A DNA stretch of 64,000 bases from Apis mellifera (Eukaryota; Arthropoda; Insecta; Hymenoptera; Apidae). Shown piece after piece: positions 22,741 through 34,298 of the stretch. The notes under the pieces were generated by a model. It had not been told where the DNA came from, searched no databases, and saw nothing but the letters and a program-made list of their open reading frames with translations. The position numbers and the translations under genes are program-made. The stretch lies in contig NC_037650.1 of assembly GCF_003254395.2 (NCBI RefSeq), positions 8,866,071-8,930,070 of the forward strand, given 5' to 3'. Each line of letters begins with the position of its first letter. Position 1 is the first letter of the stretch.

Positions 22741-23438
22741 AAAAATTTTGCGGAGAAAAGAAGGAATAGTTGGGAGAGGAAGCAAGCGTGCTTTTTCGTT
22801 TATGGAAAAAAAGCAGTTCCATTCAATGCACCTCTCGATTTTTATTCCAACGTTGCAACGTTATCGTAGAATTACACGTTAATGAACTTTTGTTATTTTT
22901 ATGCAACGCATCCATTTTCTTTTATTCACTATTTCCAGAAACCAGAAACTTTTTACGTAATGTAAAAAAGAAGTTGCTCTCTATTAATTAATCGTTATAA
23001 TTAAAACTTTATATGTTCAGAATATAAAAAGGTGATTACTCTTCTAATTTAATTTATAAACGAAATTATATCAGGGAATTAAGTGAAAAATAATAGATCA
23101 TTTTTTTTACACACTTATTATAATAATTTACTATTAATAATTTTAGTATTATAGTTTCTCTATATTTTTAATGTTAATTCAATTTTATAATAAATTATCA
23201 AATTTTCCTGAATATTTGATTTCCAAAATATTATGAATTTATTTAATGTTTATAAAAATAAGCAATTTAAAAAACAATAGAAAAAAAATAAATCTATTTG
23301 TTATATAAATATTCATAAAATTCTGATTAAACGAGTATCGATAAATTCAATTTGTTTGTTATTCGAAATCATTTTTTACCAACAATTGCAACATCAACAT
23401 CGTACAATTACGATATGTTTACACATTATTTAAAATAA
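22741..23438. other. A/T-rich stretch, nothing identified
   Basis: The 73-codon plus-strand frame at 22770-22991 starts just after the duplication and has no known motif. Confidence 0.45.
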
Positions 23439-23455
23439 ATAATAATAATAATAAT
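23439..23455. repeat. (AAT)n microsatellite
   Basis: Five to six AAT units. Confidence 0.85.
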
Positions 23456-23489
23456 AGTTGCAAAAAACCTAAAATTGTCGCTCGATTTT

Positions 23490-23960
23490 CAACTGACACG
23501 AATATCAGGGGCTCCAGCACAGCGTCTCCAGACCTTTAATTACATCCCTCCGACATTACTTGGTCTTTCTTCGTGCCCTATGCGTACCCTTTCGAATTAA
23601 ACGCTCCACCCCCGAGCCCATTAGCGTCCGTGGAGTTAATTAAGCACAGCGATAAATTGCCATTCGACCATTCAGCCCGATAAATCCACTTACCAGTAAC
23701 TTTACTTTCGATTCGACACGTCTATTGACCTGGTGCAAGGAAACATCGATTCTCATTATTTAATAAAGCACGATGTAACGGGAATGACGTGCGATGTTGC
23801 AACTATGAACGGGTTTCTCTTTCCGTAACTAGACGTGACGCAGGCGAATTAACGGCATGTAATTACGAAAATATATCCGAGGTTAATAATTAACGCGCAT
23901 TAATAATCGATTGGTATTAATTAAAGAGTCGATTGACGTATCCTTTGTGCAAATTGAACA
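23490..23960. promoter_or_regulatory. GC-richer segment with clustered TAATTA cores (candidate enhancer)
   Basis: A CpG-containing segment with many ATTA/TAAT homeodomain cores: TAATTA at 23538-23543, TTAATTAA at 23636-23643, TAATTA at 23860-23865, and a dense group at 23883-23925. The combination of raised G+C with local A/T-rich homeodomain cores is typical of developmental enhancers in insects. That assignment is inferential; no frame is open across it. Confidence 0.3.
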
Positions 23961-24242
23961 GTCGTTCGACAATTGAATTCACTCGAATAAAGCGATGTTT
24001 ATTGGAGTTTGCGTTTCTTTTTTTTTTTTTTAATAAAATTTTAACAATTAAAAATAAAATTATTCAGCGAATGAAAAAATGGTTGGAAGATATTCAAAAC
24101 GCGTAGAAAATGAATGGAAGAGGATTAGAATGAAATATGAAACATAACCTACAAATTGTGAAATTTTATATATATATATTTTCTTCACTACTTTAAAATG
24201 AAAATACAATTTTCTTTCATATATGAAAATCATTAAAGAAGT
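23961..24242. other. A/T-rich spacer
   Basis: A run of 13 T lies near 24018-24030 and a short (TA)n at 24168-24178. Nothing else is seen. Confidence 0.45.
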
Positions 24243-24419
24243 TAAATTAAAAATACAGATTTCTTTTTATATCGATTACCAGAAATTGATTATAATAATA
24301 TAATAATAAAATATTAATCTTTTCTTCATTATATTAAAACCATTGTCGAAGATGAACCTAACCTAAAAATAATTCAAATTAATAAAAATAATGCTACTAG
24401 TAGAAGCAATTGTAAAATA
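24243..24419. repeat. dispersed repeat, copy 1
   Basis: This segment matches 25799-25994 in order and orientation: AAAATACAGAT, TTTCTTTTTATATCGATTAC, GATTATAATAATATAATAAT, TCATTGTCGAAGATGAACCT-type and AATAATGCTACTA-type blocks are shared. It includes the TTAGG dimer AACCTAACCTAA at 24355-24366. There is no coding capacity. The element could be a short non-autonomous transposon remnant or a segmental duplicate. Confidence 0.85.
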
Positions 24420-25798
24420 TCTCTTTTAAGATAAAATTTAAAACATGGATCTATTTTATAGTCGAAATTCTCTTCGATCAATACAAATTTTTCACATGGC
24501 GGCCAAAAATAAAATTCTATAAATTCTGACGGGATACAAAAGCCCCCCGAACCATATGCAACCGGCGTGTTCACGAACAGTTTCACAATGAACTCTTGCC
24601 GGTTTGTGGCCGTAGTTTTCATTATTTGCCACGTAAAAAACGTGGGAAGGAAGGATAGGATTGAAAGTTGGTGCTCGGTTCGAAATATTAATCTTCTCAC
24701 CTCGCTTTGCCTCGCTCTCTATTCATTTGCGTGTCGGTGATTGCAGAAAAAATTGCGTCTAAATAATGCACCTCTCACTCTACGCGAAATTCATACGGAA
24801 TTCCCATCTTTCTTCCTTTATCCCTCTTGTCTTTCTCCTTTTTCTTTTGACAAAACGAAACGTGCGGTTGACACGATTGGATTAAAAAAAGCTGAATTGT
24901 TAGTTTTCCATTTCGCAGAAACGAAATCGAAAAAAAAAAACAAAGGAGAGAAAAATATATACTTCTGATACTCTTTGCTAATTATCTTTTAATTTCTCTT
25001 CGATCGATAAATCCAATTCCAACAATTTAAAGTACAAATTCGAACGATGGATCTAAATTTATTAACATTTCATTTGCAATCATTTTGATTGCTTTCTGAT
25101 TCTGATTCTTCATTTCTCCAATTATTGAGATTCTTTCGACAAAATTAACATTCGATCCTGTTCCAGAAGCTGTAACATTTATTTCAATTCAAGCATTCTA
25201 AATCTAATAATTCTAAATTTCTCTCAAAAATTTAATTTGTCGAGAGAGTGAAATAAATCGGGCGAAACGGCGTTTCGAGAAGCGATTGGGAAATTTATGT
25301 CGTCCAGTTTTTGAAGTTGCACGTGTCGGAGAAGATTCGTGGCGAAATTAAGTTTGTAGGTCGATCGATCGGCCGGAAGAGGGAACGACATTCTGCCGGA
25401 TGCTCTTGGCCCATTTCGCGCGCATTTGTTCTACGAGGTCCCGGCCTGTCTCTACCCGAATTGCGTTCTAAATAATGCATCATTCGTCGGAACGTTTGGC
25501 CGGCATGAAATATGATGGGTATAAAAGTGATGTAAGGGCCAGGGCCTCGTTCGATCGTTGCTTCCAGGAGAGCGCGAGGCGAGAGAGATTCAGAGTTTTT
25601 CAAGGAGGAAAGAAGAAAAATGAAATTCGAGCCCCCGCCGAATTTCTGGCAAATTCACTTGCCGGGAGCGACCGAAAATAGACGACTACGATGGAATTTG
25701 TCGCCATACAGTATCGTAGATTTCTTTTTAAATAAATTTTGATAAAATTTAATTGCAGGAGAATTATTTTATTATCTTTTTTTTTTTAAATCTTTTTA
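24420..25798. other. spacer between dispersed copies; GC-richer at 24530-24740 and 25260-25690
   Basis: A 108-codon minus-strand frame (24374-24700) has one third of its length in the repeat and no known motif. The 25260-25690 block is CpG-dense, has frames on both strands of 68-102 codons, and contains TCGATCGATCGGCCGG near 25361. Frames open on opposite strands over the same bases suggest composition rather than a gene. Confidence 0.4.
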
Positions 25799-25994
25799 AA
25801 ATACAGATGGCATTTCTTTTTATATCGATTACTAAAAATCGATTATAATAATATAATAATAAAATACTAATCCTTTCTTCTCTTAATTATATTAAAATCA
25901 TTGTCGAAGATGAACCTAACCTAAAAATAATTCAAATTAATAAAAATAATGCTACTAATAGAACTAATAATTGTAAGATATTATAGGTTAGGTT
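25799..25994. repeat. dispersed repeat, copy 2
   Basis: Same orientation as copy 1 and about 1.56 kb downstream. It carries AACCTAACCTAA at 25913-25924 and, beyond the shared part, TAGGTTAGGTT at 25984-25994. These two form a 10-base inverted repeat of telomere-like units 62 bases apart. Small insertions distinguish it from copy 1. Confidence 0.85.
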
Positions 25995-27130
25995 GAATTT
26001 GATTTGGATTATTTTTGTATGGTCGATGATGATGTTGTTGAAAATTTTTGAAAATTTTGAGAAACGGAAATAAATGTGTTTGTCGTGGATCGTGGAAATT
26101 TTTTTTCTTTTCAAAATTCTAAATTTTTAAATTGATTTTAGAGCGTAACAGAAATGTTTACTTCGCGATAAATAAAAAAATTGACACTTCGATACCTTAA
26201 TATTGTAATATCGAATGTCGATGAAGGTAAGCATCATCAATCATTCGGTTTCATACTCGATTCCATCGTTTTTCAAATGAATAAAAATCACGAGCAATCG
26301 ATTTATTCTTGAGAAACGTTTGCACTGTTTCTCTTTCATAAAAGGAAAGTTCAATCAATCAAACCTGTACCTGCAATCAATTAAAATACCGTGGTTTGAT
26401 CGCGAATATTTCTCCATTCGATCATAGGAAAATTTCTTTAGGTGATTTAGAAGAACTCGATGTTCAAATTTTCTATTTTAATATTTTATCACAAAAATTA
26501 TTATTATTACACAAAGTGTTACTATATATTCGTGGAATACTTAATTCCAGAGAATTCAAAACGAATGTAAAAACACAAGAACATAGATTGAAACTTGCTT
26601 TAATAAGTTAAAAGTAGTTGAAATATACATTAAACGAGAGAAGAGACGAAATGACATGGTGCGCCGCACTGTGGCGCGACAGTGAAACAAAGATAAAACT
26701 GTCTCACTCTTCTCTCCGTCTCGCTTCGTCCAATGCAAAACTTCACTTAAGTTTGCTTAATAACTCAATATAACAAATCTGAAGCGACATTTTTATATAC
26801 CTGTTTTCGTATTTGTTTCTTTATTCTTCATTCTTATATCATTTTTTAAACAGACTATAAATTAAATTATAAATAACACTGAAATTTTTTATTGCAACGA
26901 AGAAAAAAAATAATGTATTTCAGATTGGTATTTAATTTCTTGCCTTGCATAAATGCGTCGACGAAACAGCGAAACTTCTCTCTGGATTAAATCAAGAATC
27001 TGATTTCATAATGATTTAATCTCTCGTATCCATTAATTTCTTCCTGTCTTCTGTTAATTAACAAATCGTTAAAGAGCAGCAGAGATTCCTTTATAGATTA
27101 TAGAAAAGAGATTTCTTTTTGTCTAAAAAC
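25995..27130. other. A/T-rich stretch with a short GC-rich hairpin
   Basis: Between 26661 and 26684 two alternative hairpins overlap: GCGCC/GGCGC (26661-26665 with 26672-26676) and CACTGT/ACAGTG (26667-26672 with 26679-26684). They cannot form at the same time. GATGAAG followed by GTAAGC at 26222-26233 is an isolated donor-like site. No gene is seen. Confidence 0.45.
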
Positions 27131-27163
27131 GAGAGAGAGAGAAAGAGAAAGAGAGAGAGAGAG
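27131..27163. repeat. (GA)n microsatellite
   Basis: GA units with two AAAG-type interruptions. Confidence 0.9.
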
Positions 27164-27459
27164 GATTCCAGTACAGCACAGCGTTTATTTAATCGTCGTT
27201 TGAGATTCCCGCTTTCTTTTTTCTTATGGTCCGGTGAACTTTGCACAATTATCCGGACGCGTCCTCCTCTCTTTCTTTCTCCCGTTCCTCGAGATTGGGC
27301 CGCGTTCTTTGCGAGGGCGAGATCTGCGCGAGGAAAAGCGAGTTTCAAGGCGAATTCTCAAGATTCTTGAAACGATACGACGATATTTAACGCGTTCAAC
27401 AGACAAATTCGCAGCGAGTGAGAATTCATTCTGTGATAAAAGAAAGATCGCGTTACTGT
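27164..27459. other. GC-richer segment between two GA tracts
   Basis: CpG-dense sequence at 27230-27420, flanked on both sides by GA microsatellites of the same strand orientation. Overlapping frames on both strands are short. Confidence 0.35.

Positions 27460-27499
<40 letters not shown>
27460..27499. repeat. (GA)n microsatellite
   Basis: About 20 GA units with one AA interruption. Confidence 0.92.
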
Positions 27500-27501
<2 letters not shown>

Positions 27502-27656
27502 TCCCGATAAAGAGAAGCGTGAACCGATAGCTTAGAGAACATAGATAGAAAATTGAATTTAATTTCTTTATGGCTGAGCGAATTTCAAATCAAAGAAGAA
27601 AAATCTCTCCTCCTTGAAGAGAACTTTGGCTAGTTGGAACCAGACGAAAGAAAAAT

Positions 27657-28005
27657 CTTACAAAATTCTTTAAAATAATTATTATTATAATCTTGTTTGA
27701 ATTAAAACATCGAAAGTATTTCGACCTCTTACAAAATTCTTTAAAATAATTATAATCTTATATTATAATCTTGTTCAAATTAAAACATAATAATTATAAT
27801 CTTTAAAATAATTATAATCTTATATTATAATCTTGTTCAAATTAAAACATAGTATTTCGATCTCTTACAAAATTCTTTAAAATAATTATTATCATAATCT
27901 TGTTCGAATTAAAACATCGAAAGTATTTCGATCTCTTACAAAATTCTTTAAAATAATTATTATTATAATTTTCTTCAAATTAAAACATCGAAAGCTCTTC
28001 GATCT
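27657..28005. repeat. 71-base tandem array with one expanded unit
   Basis: Units begin with CTTACAAAATTCTTTAAAAT at 27657, 27728, 27864 and 27935. Three are 71 bases. The second is 136 bases because its interior (TTTAAAATAATTATAATC to TTAAAACATA) is itself duplicated. Confidence 0.95.
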
Positions 28006-28734
28006 CAATTCCTTCATCGAGAGATGATTTAATACAACTGTTGGCAAAATCTATCACACGGATAGATAAAAGCGGAGGATAAAACGAAGGAGAAAAGGTC
28101 GATGGAAATTCTCTAAAAATCGAAATCCGGAGGAAATGCGTCCCGACATCAATCGACTCGTTCGATATTGTTTAAAACAAATGATCGACGACAAGCGATC
28201 GGTGAAAACGCGTTACGAAATATAGGATTCGTCACGGGACGCCGGCCCATCGATACAGACGCGTCGTCCATACCCTCTATCATAGCCACCACCACGCCAA
28301 CTCTGAATATCGCTTGTCGATACGTGTACACATCGATATCGTTGAAAATATCCGAGAGTATCGTCGATGTCAACGAGCCAAGTAAAGGAAGCGAGGCGTC
28401 ATCCTTCCAAGATTTATGGCAGCCTGTGTGTACGTACGTGTGTATATACACGCATATCCTCCTTCACCTCCCCTCCTAGACGATTGCACACATCGGGATA
28501 GATGGTTTTAGCTGCGCCAACTTTACCGAGCCGAGTAACAGAGCCTCTTAAATCACTGTCATAATTGAGGGTGGATGCAAGAACAATAGAAGACAGATGA
28601 CTGAGAATAAGCGTTCGTTTAGGAGGGAACAAAAGAGCCGGGACGGAGATGAAGATGCGGCGGAGTCTTATCCGGAGGGGGAGGGAGAGGGAGAGAGTAT
28701 TAAGGGTGTTAGGATCGGATTTAATTCGATCGTT
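28006..28734. other. CpG-dense segment open on both strands, then G-rich tract
   Basis: From 28149 to 28479 both strands are open for about 100 codons each (plus 28168-28479, minus 28149-28451). Neither frame resembles a known family and they overlap, so at most one can be real. A GTGTATATACAC palindrome lies at 28439-28450. A GGGAGG/GAGAGG tract lies at 28676-28697. Confidence 0.35.
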
Positions 28735-30484
28735 TTTGTTCTTGCCCTATGAATCGTGGTAACATCATGGTTGTTTGGTTAAAGAATTGGACGGATCTAT
28801 GGTGTTTAATTCTTTTATCCTTTATATGGAAACACGTTTGGTTAATTATTTGTTTCTTTTGGAACTGATTGTACATTTAATTTTTTTTTTTTTTATAAAA
28901 TAAAAGTAAAGAATATAAGTATAAATTTTATTCAAGAGAATGAGAGATAGCGTTCATTTTCTTTTTGAATCTTTTTGAATCCTTGCTTTTATTCTATGAA
29001 TCGTTATATGAACGACAGAATTGGATCTACAGAGACTATGTTTAATTCTTTCATTCTCTATATGGAACACGGTATTTTGATTAATTATTTATTTCTTTTC
29101 TGTGGAACTGGTTATACATTCAATTTTTTTTTATTTTTAGAAAATAAAAATAAAGAATATTCGTATAAATTTTATTCCTCATTCAAGAGAATGAGAGATC
29201 GCGTGTATTTTCTTTTTGAATCGCCTTGTTCTTACTCTATGAATCGTTCTTTGATGAACGAATGACAGAATTGGATCTACAAAGATTATGATGTTTCATT
29301 CTTTCATTCTCTATATAAACTCTATATAAACAGGGTATTTTGATTAATTATTTTTTTCTTTCCTGTGGAACTGATTGTACATTCTATCTTTTTTTTTTTA
29401 TTTTTACAAAATAAAAGTAAAAAATATTATCGTATAAATTTTGTTCTTCGTGCAAAAAAATGATAAATAGCGTCCATTTTCTTTTTAATTCGCCTTGCAT
29501 CGTTATTTGATGAAGAAATGACAGAATTGGATCTATAGAAGCTATGGTGTTTAATTTTTTCATTCTCTATATGAAAACATAATACTTTGGTTAATTATAT
29601 TTCTTTTTTGACTGGCTATATATTCTATTTTTTTTTATAATAAAAATATAAAATAAAAATAAAAAATATTCGTATAAATTTTGTTCTTCCTTCAAGAGAA
29701 TGAGAGATAACATTCATTTTTTTTTTGAATCGCCTTGTTTTTACTCTATGAATCGTTATTTGATGAACGAATGACAGAATTGGATCTACAGAGACTATGT
29801 TTAATTTTCATTTTCTATATGGAAACACTATATGGTATTTTGATTAATTATTTGTTTCTTTTCTGTGGAACTGGTTATACATTCTATCTTTTTTTTTTTT
29901 TTACAAAATAAAAGTAAAGAATATAAATATAAATTTTGTTTCTCGTTCAAGAGAATGAGAGATCGTGTTCATTTTCTTTTTGAATCGCCTTGTTCTTACT
30001 CTATGAATCGTTCTTTGATGAATGAATGACAGAATTGGATTTACAAAGGTTATAATGTTTAATTCTTTCATTCTCTATATAAATTTTATATAAACACGAT
30101 ATTTTGATTAATTATTGATTTCTTTTCTGTGGAACTGATTCACATTCTATCTTTTTTTTTTGTTTTTTACAAAATAGAAGTAAAAAATATTCGTATAAAT
30201 TTTGTTCTTCATTCAAGAAAATGATAGATAGCGTCCATTTTCTTTTTAATTTGCCTTGAATCGTTATTTGATGAAGAAATAACAGAATTGGATCTACAGA
30301 AACTATGGTGTTTCATTCTCTATATGAAAACATAGTACTTTAGTTAATTATATTTTTTTTCTGAAACTGGTTGTACATTCAATATTTTTTTATTTTTAAA
30401 ATAAAAGTAAAGAATATTCTTATAAATTTTATTCCTCGTTCAAGAGAATGAAAGATCACGTGCATTTTCTTTTTGAATCGCCTT
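28735..30484. repeat. seven-unit tandem array with three-monomer higher-order period
   Basis: Units of about 228-268 bases start near the CCTTG...ATGAATCGTT block at 28738, 28981, 29224, 29492, 29733, 29988 and 30253, ending near 30484. Variants fall into types. Unit 2 matches unit 5 (both share CTACAGAGACTATGTTTAAT). Unit 3 matches unit 6 (CGTTCTTTGATGA, doubled TATATAAA). Unit 4 matches unit 7 (shortened head, GATGAAGAAAT, ATATGAAAACATA). The order is therefore A, A'-B-C, A'-B-C with a higher-order period of about 750 bases. Confidence 0.93.
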
Positions 30485-33059
30485 GTAGAAAAGAGGAATT
30501 CGTTTGTCAGTTAGTAGAAATCGATAAATGATGTCATTGCTTAATGTTATGAAAGATATCTTGTCTATCTTAATCAATTATTTATACGACAGTAATTCTA
30601 GTTGCGGAATGTGATGTTGTTTCTCTGAAATCCTGTTACGGTAGCGCCAATAATAATAATAATAATCCTCCTGTGTATACACTGTATATTTATTGCCTGT
30701 ATATATATATGTACGAAACAAAATTTACAATATTGATCGATAATCACTTTCTGATAATCATTTGTCAATGATACTATCTTCTTTCCAACGATTGTTTTTC
30801 CAAATATTATTACTTATAATCTGTTCAAATCTTTTACACTTTGTTAAACATTTTCGTCACTTAACTCAAGTATAAATATATTATTCGAAATTTTTTCCAA
30901 CCTACAAACGTTTCTACTCATTAAAATTCCATATTTATAAACTCATAATCAATAAAAGTTGCTCTATTTCTCTTCGCTCGAGCCTTAAATCTAAAAAACT
31001 TTCATAGAATTGTAGTCGAACTCGCTTCGAAATTGGCAAACAGAGAGAAGCTGGAAACCTGGATGACCGGTCGATTCGATGTCTTCGATGGGGAAAGAAA
31101 CTTTTCCTTTTTCTTCGAAATCGAACGGTAGAGCGCTACTTTTCCTTTCCAAGATTACGTTTAATCAGAATTAAGAACATACTTGTGGGGCATCGATAAC
31201 TCGAATGGTCGATGATCTTCGCCTCATTTGTCCGATTTGAGGGAGTTTAATCTCGAGAAGAATCTCTCCTCAACGACTTATTCTTCTCCACCTGACCTTA
31301 AATCCTTAGTCGGCCAATCTTCTCGATTTTAATCTCCATCTATTTTTCTATAGTTCCTGAAATTTAATTTTTCTTTCTACAGTAATAAAGATATAATTTT
31401 TTACTTACTTATTATAATTTATTTGCCACACTTCGATATACATCTCGCCCATCTTATAATTAGAATGCACATATAAATACATATAAAAATTATTTATTTG
31501 TTAAATATTCTTATCAATACTTTCATTTTTGAATATTTTTAAATTATCGATAAATGCATAAAAATTCTCAGTTTGCTTACATAACACAGCATGAAAGAAT
31601 ATTCCCGTCGGATATTATTTTCACGCGGATCGATTAGAAAAATCGTCCCATTTCGATTCTTGCGGCGCTTCGATGCCGATAACTCATGACTCTTAACCGA
31701 CGAATTTCCCATAGGTGGGCCGTGTATTTATGATATCGAAAACTATATGGAAGAAGAAAGCATTTGTTGGAACGCCAATACAATACCGCAGTAATGAAAC
31801 AGGGAATCGTTTTGTACGCGCGGCATGCAAGCCGCATACCTAGCCATCGTTCGGCTTGTTGCAATTTTTCTCTATCTGTTGATTCGCTGGTTTTCACGTT
31901 TTCCTCTCCCCCCTTTCCCCTTGAACTTACGCCTCCAAGCTTTGATCTCGTATTTTTCTCGTGTTCCATTATCGATCAATTCTTTTTTTCCTTTTTTTTC
32001 TTTTTGTGTTGTCTTCGTGAATCGCAATTTGGAGGTTAGGTTATGAGCTATTTCAAGTTATCTTTGCTCTGACTTTTATTATACTTGAAACTCGTTATAA
32101 TGAAATAAAAAAGCATCGATACACGAATAATCATTTGTTTATATACTTACTGGATACATTATCAGAGCGTGTCGTATTGTTTTTCCTTTTTTTTTTTCGA
32201 GAAAGAACAACACTTTCCTCCTCTTCTTTCCATCAAAGTTTGTCGTGGAAGGGAAGTTGGAATTACTTTTAGGAGACTGGACTGGACGTCCTGAGATAAA
32301 TTACCTGCAGCCTTTTCGACTCAACAGGTGGAACTCTCGCGAAGGTTCACGGTTTAATTCCAAGAGGAACGCGAGAGGATCCTTGTCCATTTTTGTCCAT
32401 TGGGAAAGATAGGCGGATCGAAGGACCGCAGAAAGGTCTTCGAGTTTCGAGCAAAGGCCATTCCGCGGGTGTTGCATTTCTCTTGGACGAGAACAGGTTT
32501 GCATATTTTGCCCGTCATACTTTTCATACTATTTTCATAACGAGTTTTCGCCCGTTTTGTCTTTCGACTTCGACTTGTGTTTCGGGAACGTGGCTGCCTA
32601 TTACGTGTTCGTTTATTTTTATTTCATCTATTTCTCGCGTGTTTCTGCCGGATTTATTCTCGTTTCGAGAAGAAATTTCTTACACAATCCTATTTAAACT
32701 TGCACGTTTTTCAGAAATCATAATTATATAAAATAATTAATTATTCATACATTCACTGTACTATGAAACTTTTCATTATATAAAATAGAAATTAGAATTA
32801 CATCAAAAACATGCAGCAATTAATTGTTTCGCAAATTGCTCATCGATTCAATTTCAAATTCCTCGAACTCACGCCATCATAAAATCTCTCTTCATTTTCA
32901 AATATATAAATAAACTCGTAATAAAAGTTACAAATTACAATCAAAAAAAAAAAAAAAGAACTTAATCTTAAAAAATTACTTACTCATAAATTGAATCTCG
33001 AATTCCTCCAACTCACTGCACCATAAAATCGTCATATCCTCAAAAATCTTTCTGAAAAT
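30485..33059. other. alternating A/T-rich and GC-richer stretch
   Basis: An (AAT)6 microsatellite lies at 30649-30666. GC-richer blocks lie at 31010-31330, 31620-31960 and 32220-32640. A TTAGG dimer AGGTTAGGTTA lies at 32033-32043. A poly-T-rich tract lies at 31981-32004 and an A run at 32945-32957. Frames of 67-112 codons at 31634-31969 (minus) and 32393-32731 (plus) show no domain and overlap others. No gene is called. Confidence 0.4.
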
Positions 33060-33437
33060 TTGAACGATCCGTCTCTGTCTCGGCCGAATCGACTCAAAAT
33101 CCCTCTCACCCCCTCTTATTGGATTCCAAGCAGCTGTTCGCGTCTCGTTTGTCACGATAAACATATCCGTCGCGTAAAGGCCATCGAGAGAGCCTCTCCT
33201 TCTACCGACCTTCTTCTCCTTCTCCTCACTCTCTCCTACTTGGGGTCCCCCGTGGCACACAGGTGTACTGGACGGCGTTCCTCGGCCTCCATACGCTTTC
33301 AGTTAACGCCTGGTCGTCGCTAGGTATGCTCTCGGATCCCTCGTGGATACCGCCAGTTTGCCTGCGATCCGTTCTACCTGGCTTCGTGACCTGGCTTCGC
33401 CTCGATCATCTCGATCATCCTCGCGTCGATATCCCTT
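33060..33437. other. CpG- and pyrimidine-rich segment upstream of candidate exon
   Basis: This is one of the GC-richest parts of the window. CACACAG before 33261 and CTAG followed by GTATGC at 33322-33330 could bound a 60-70-base exon reading YWTAFLGLHTLSVNAWSSL, which has hydrophobic character but no family match. The evidence is weak. Confidence 0.25.
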
Positions 33438-33439
33438 TT

Positions 33440-33470
<31 letters not shown>
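33438..33470. repeat. (CTTT)n microsatellite
   Basis: About seven CTTT units, continuing as an unbroken pyrimidine tract to the CAG at 33493-33495, so it also serves as a textbook polypyrimidine tract for the candidate acceptor. Confidence 0.93.
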
Positions 33471-33495
33471 CTCTTTTTCCTTTTTCTTCTCTCAG

Positions 33496-33639
33496 TGGAA
33501 CTCGGTGGTTTTGTGAGTGATTGGAGGAGGAGGAAGAGAAGGAACGTGGGAGAAACTTTTATGTTTATTTATGAAGCTAAGTGGGTGGCTGCCTCGTGGG
33601 AGTTTGACTCATCGGTGTATTCTTTTTTTGGATCACCCG
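33496..33639 (+). CDS. candidate internal exon, product unknown
   Basis: A 60-base pyrimidine tract ends in CTCAG at 33491-33495, a strong acceptor. CCCG followed by GTAAGT at 33640-33645 is a strong donor. The 144 bases between are open in the frame starting at 33498 for 47 codons (begins ELGGFVSDWRRRKRRN, ends SVYSFFGSP), while the other two plus-strand frames stop within the first ten codons. No domain is recognisable and no partner exon was found. The phases would be two leading bases and one trailing base. A non-coding or untranslated exon, or chance, are the alternatives. Confidence 0.2.
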
Positions 33640-33704
33640 GTAAGTAGGGCGTTCAGTTTTGGAATTTGATTAACAACAGGATTGGAGGATGGGATGGGAA
33701 GAGA

Positions 33705-34298
33705 TTTTGGATATTAATTTTGATCTTTTTACGGTGGATAAAGAATACTTTTTTGTTGATTCGTTTGACGATGTTTGGACCTGTTGATTTTTTTTTTCTT
33801 AGTATTTATAAAGGTGTGAATATGTTTAGATTAGATTTTTAGTGAATTCGTGTCTAATCCATTAGAGGTGTAGTACAGACTCGTTTAATTTTTAAATTTT
33901 GGATATTAATTTTGATCTTTTTATGGTGGATAAAGAATACTTTTTTGTTGATTCGTTTGACGATGTTTGGACCTGTTGATTTTTTTTTTCTTAGTATTTA
34001 TAAAGGTGTGAATATGTTTAGATTAGATTTTTAGTGAATTTGTGTCTAATCCATTAGAGGTGTAGTACAGACTCGTTTAATTTTTGAATTTTGGATATTA
34101 AATTTGATCTTTTTACGGTGGATAAAGAATACTTTTTTGTTGATTCGTTTGACGATGTTTGGACCTGTTGATTTTTTTTTTTCTTAGTATTTATAGAGGC
34201 GTGTGGATATATTTAGATTAGATTTTTAGTGAATTCGTGTCTAATCTAATTAGACGTAGTTAGGTAATTAATAGAGACTCGTTTAATTTTTGAATTTT
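33705..34298. repeat. 192-base tandem triplication
   Basis: Units begin TTTTGGATATTAA at 33705, 33897 and 34089. Units 1 and 2 are exactly 192 bases and differ at about three positions. Two of those are CpG in units 1 and 3 but TpG in unit 2 (acGgtgg/atGgtgg, ttCgtg/ttTgtg). Unit 3 diverges in its last 80 bases. The array starts 65 bases after the candidate donor at 33640. Confidence 0.95.

Noticed and set aside
31634..32046. Frames of 73-111 codons on both strands around 31.6-32.0 kb
   Set aside because: They overlap each other, include a pyrimidine-rich tract, and show no family resemblance.
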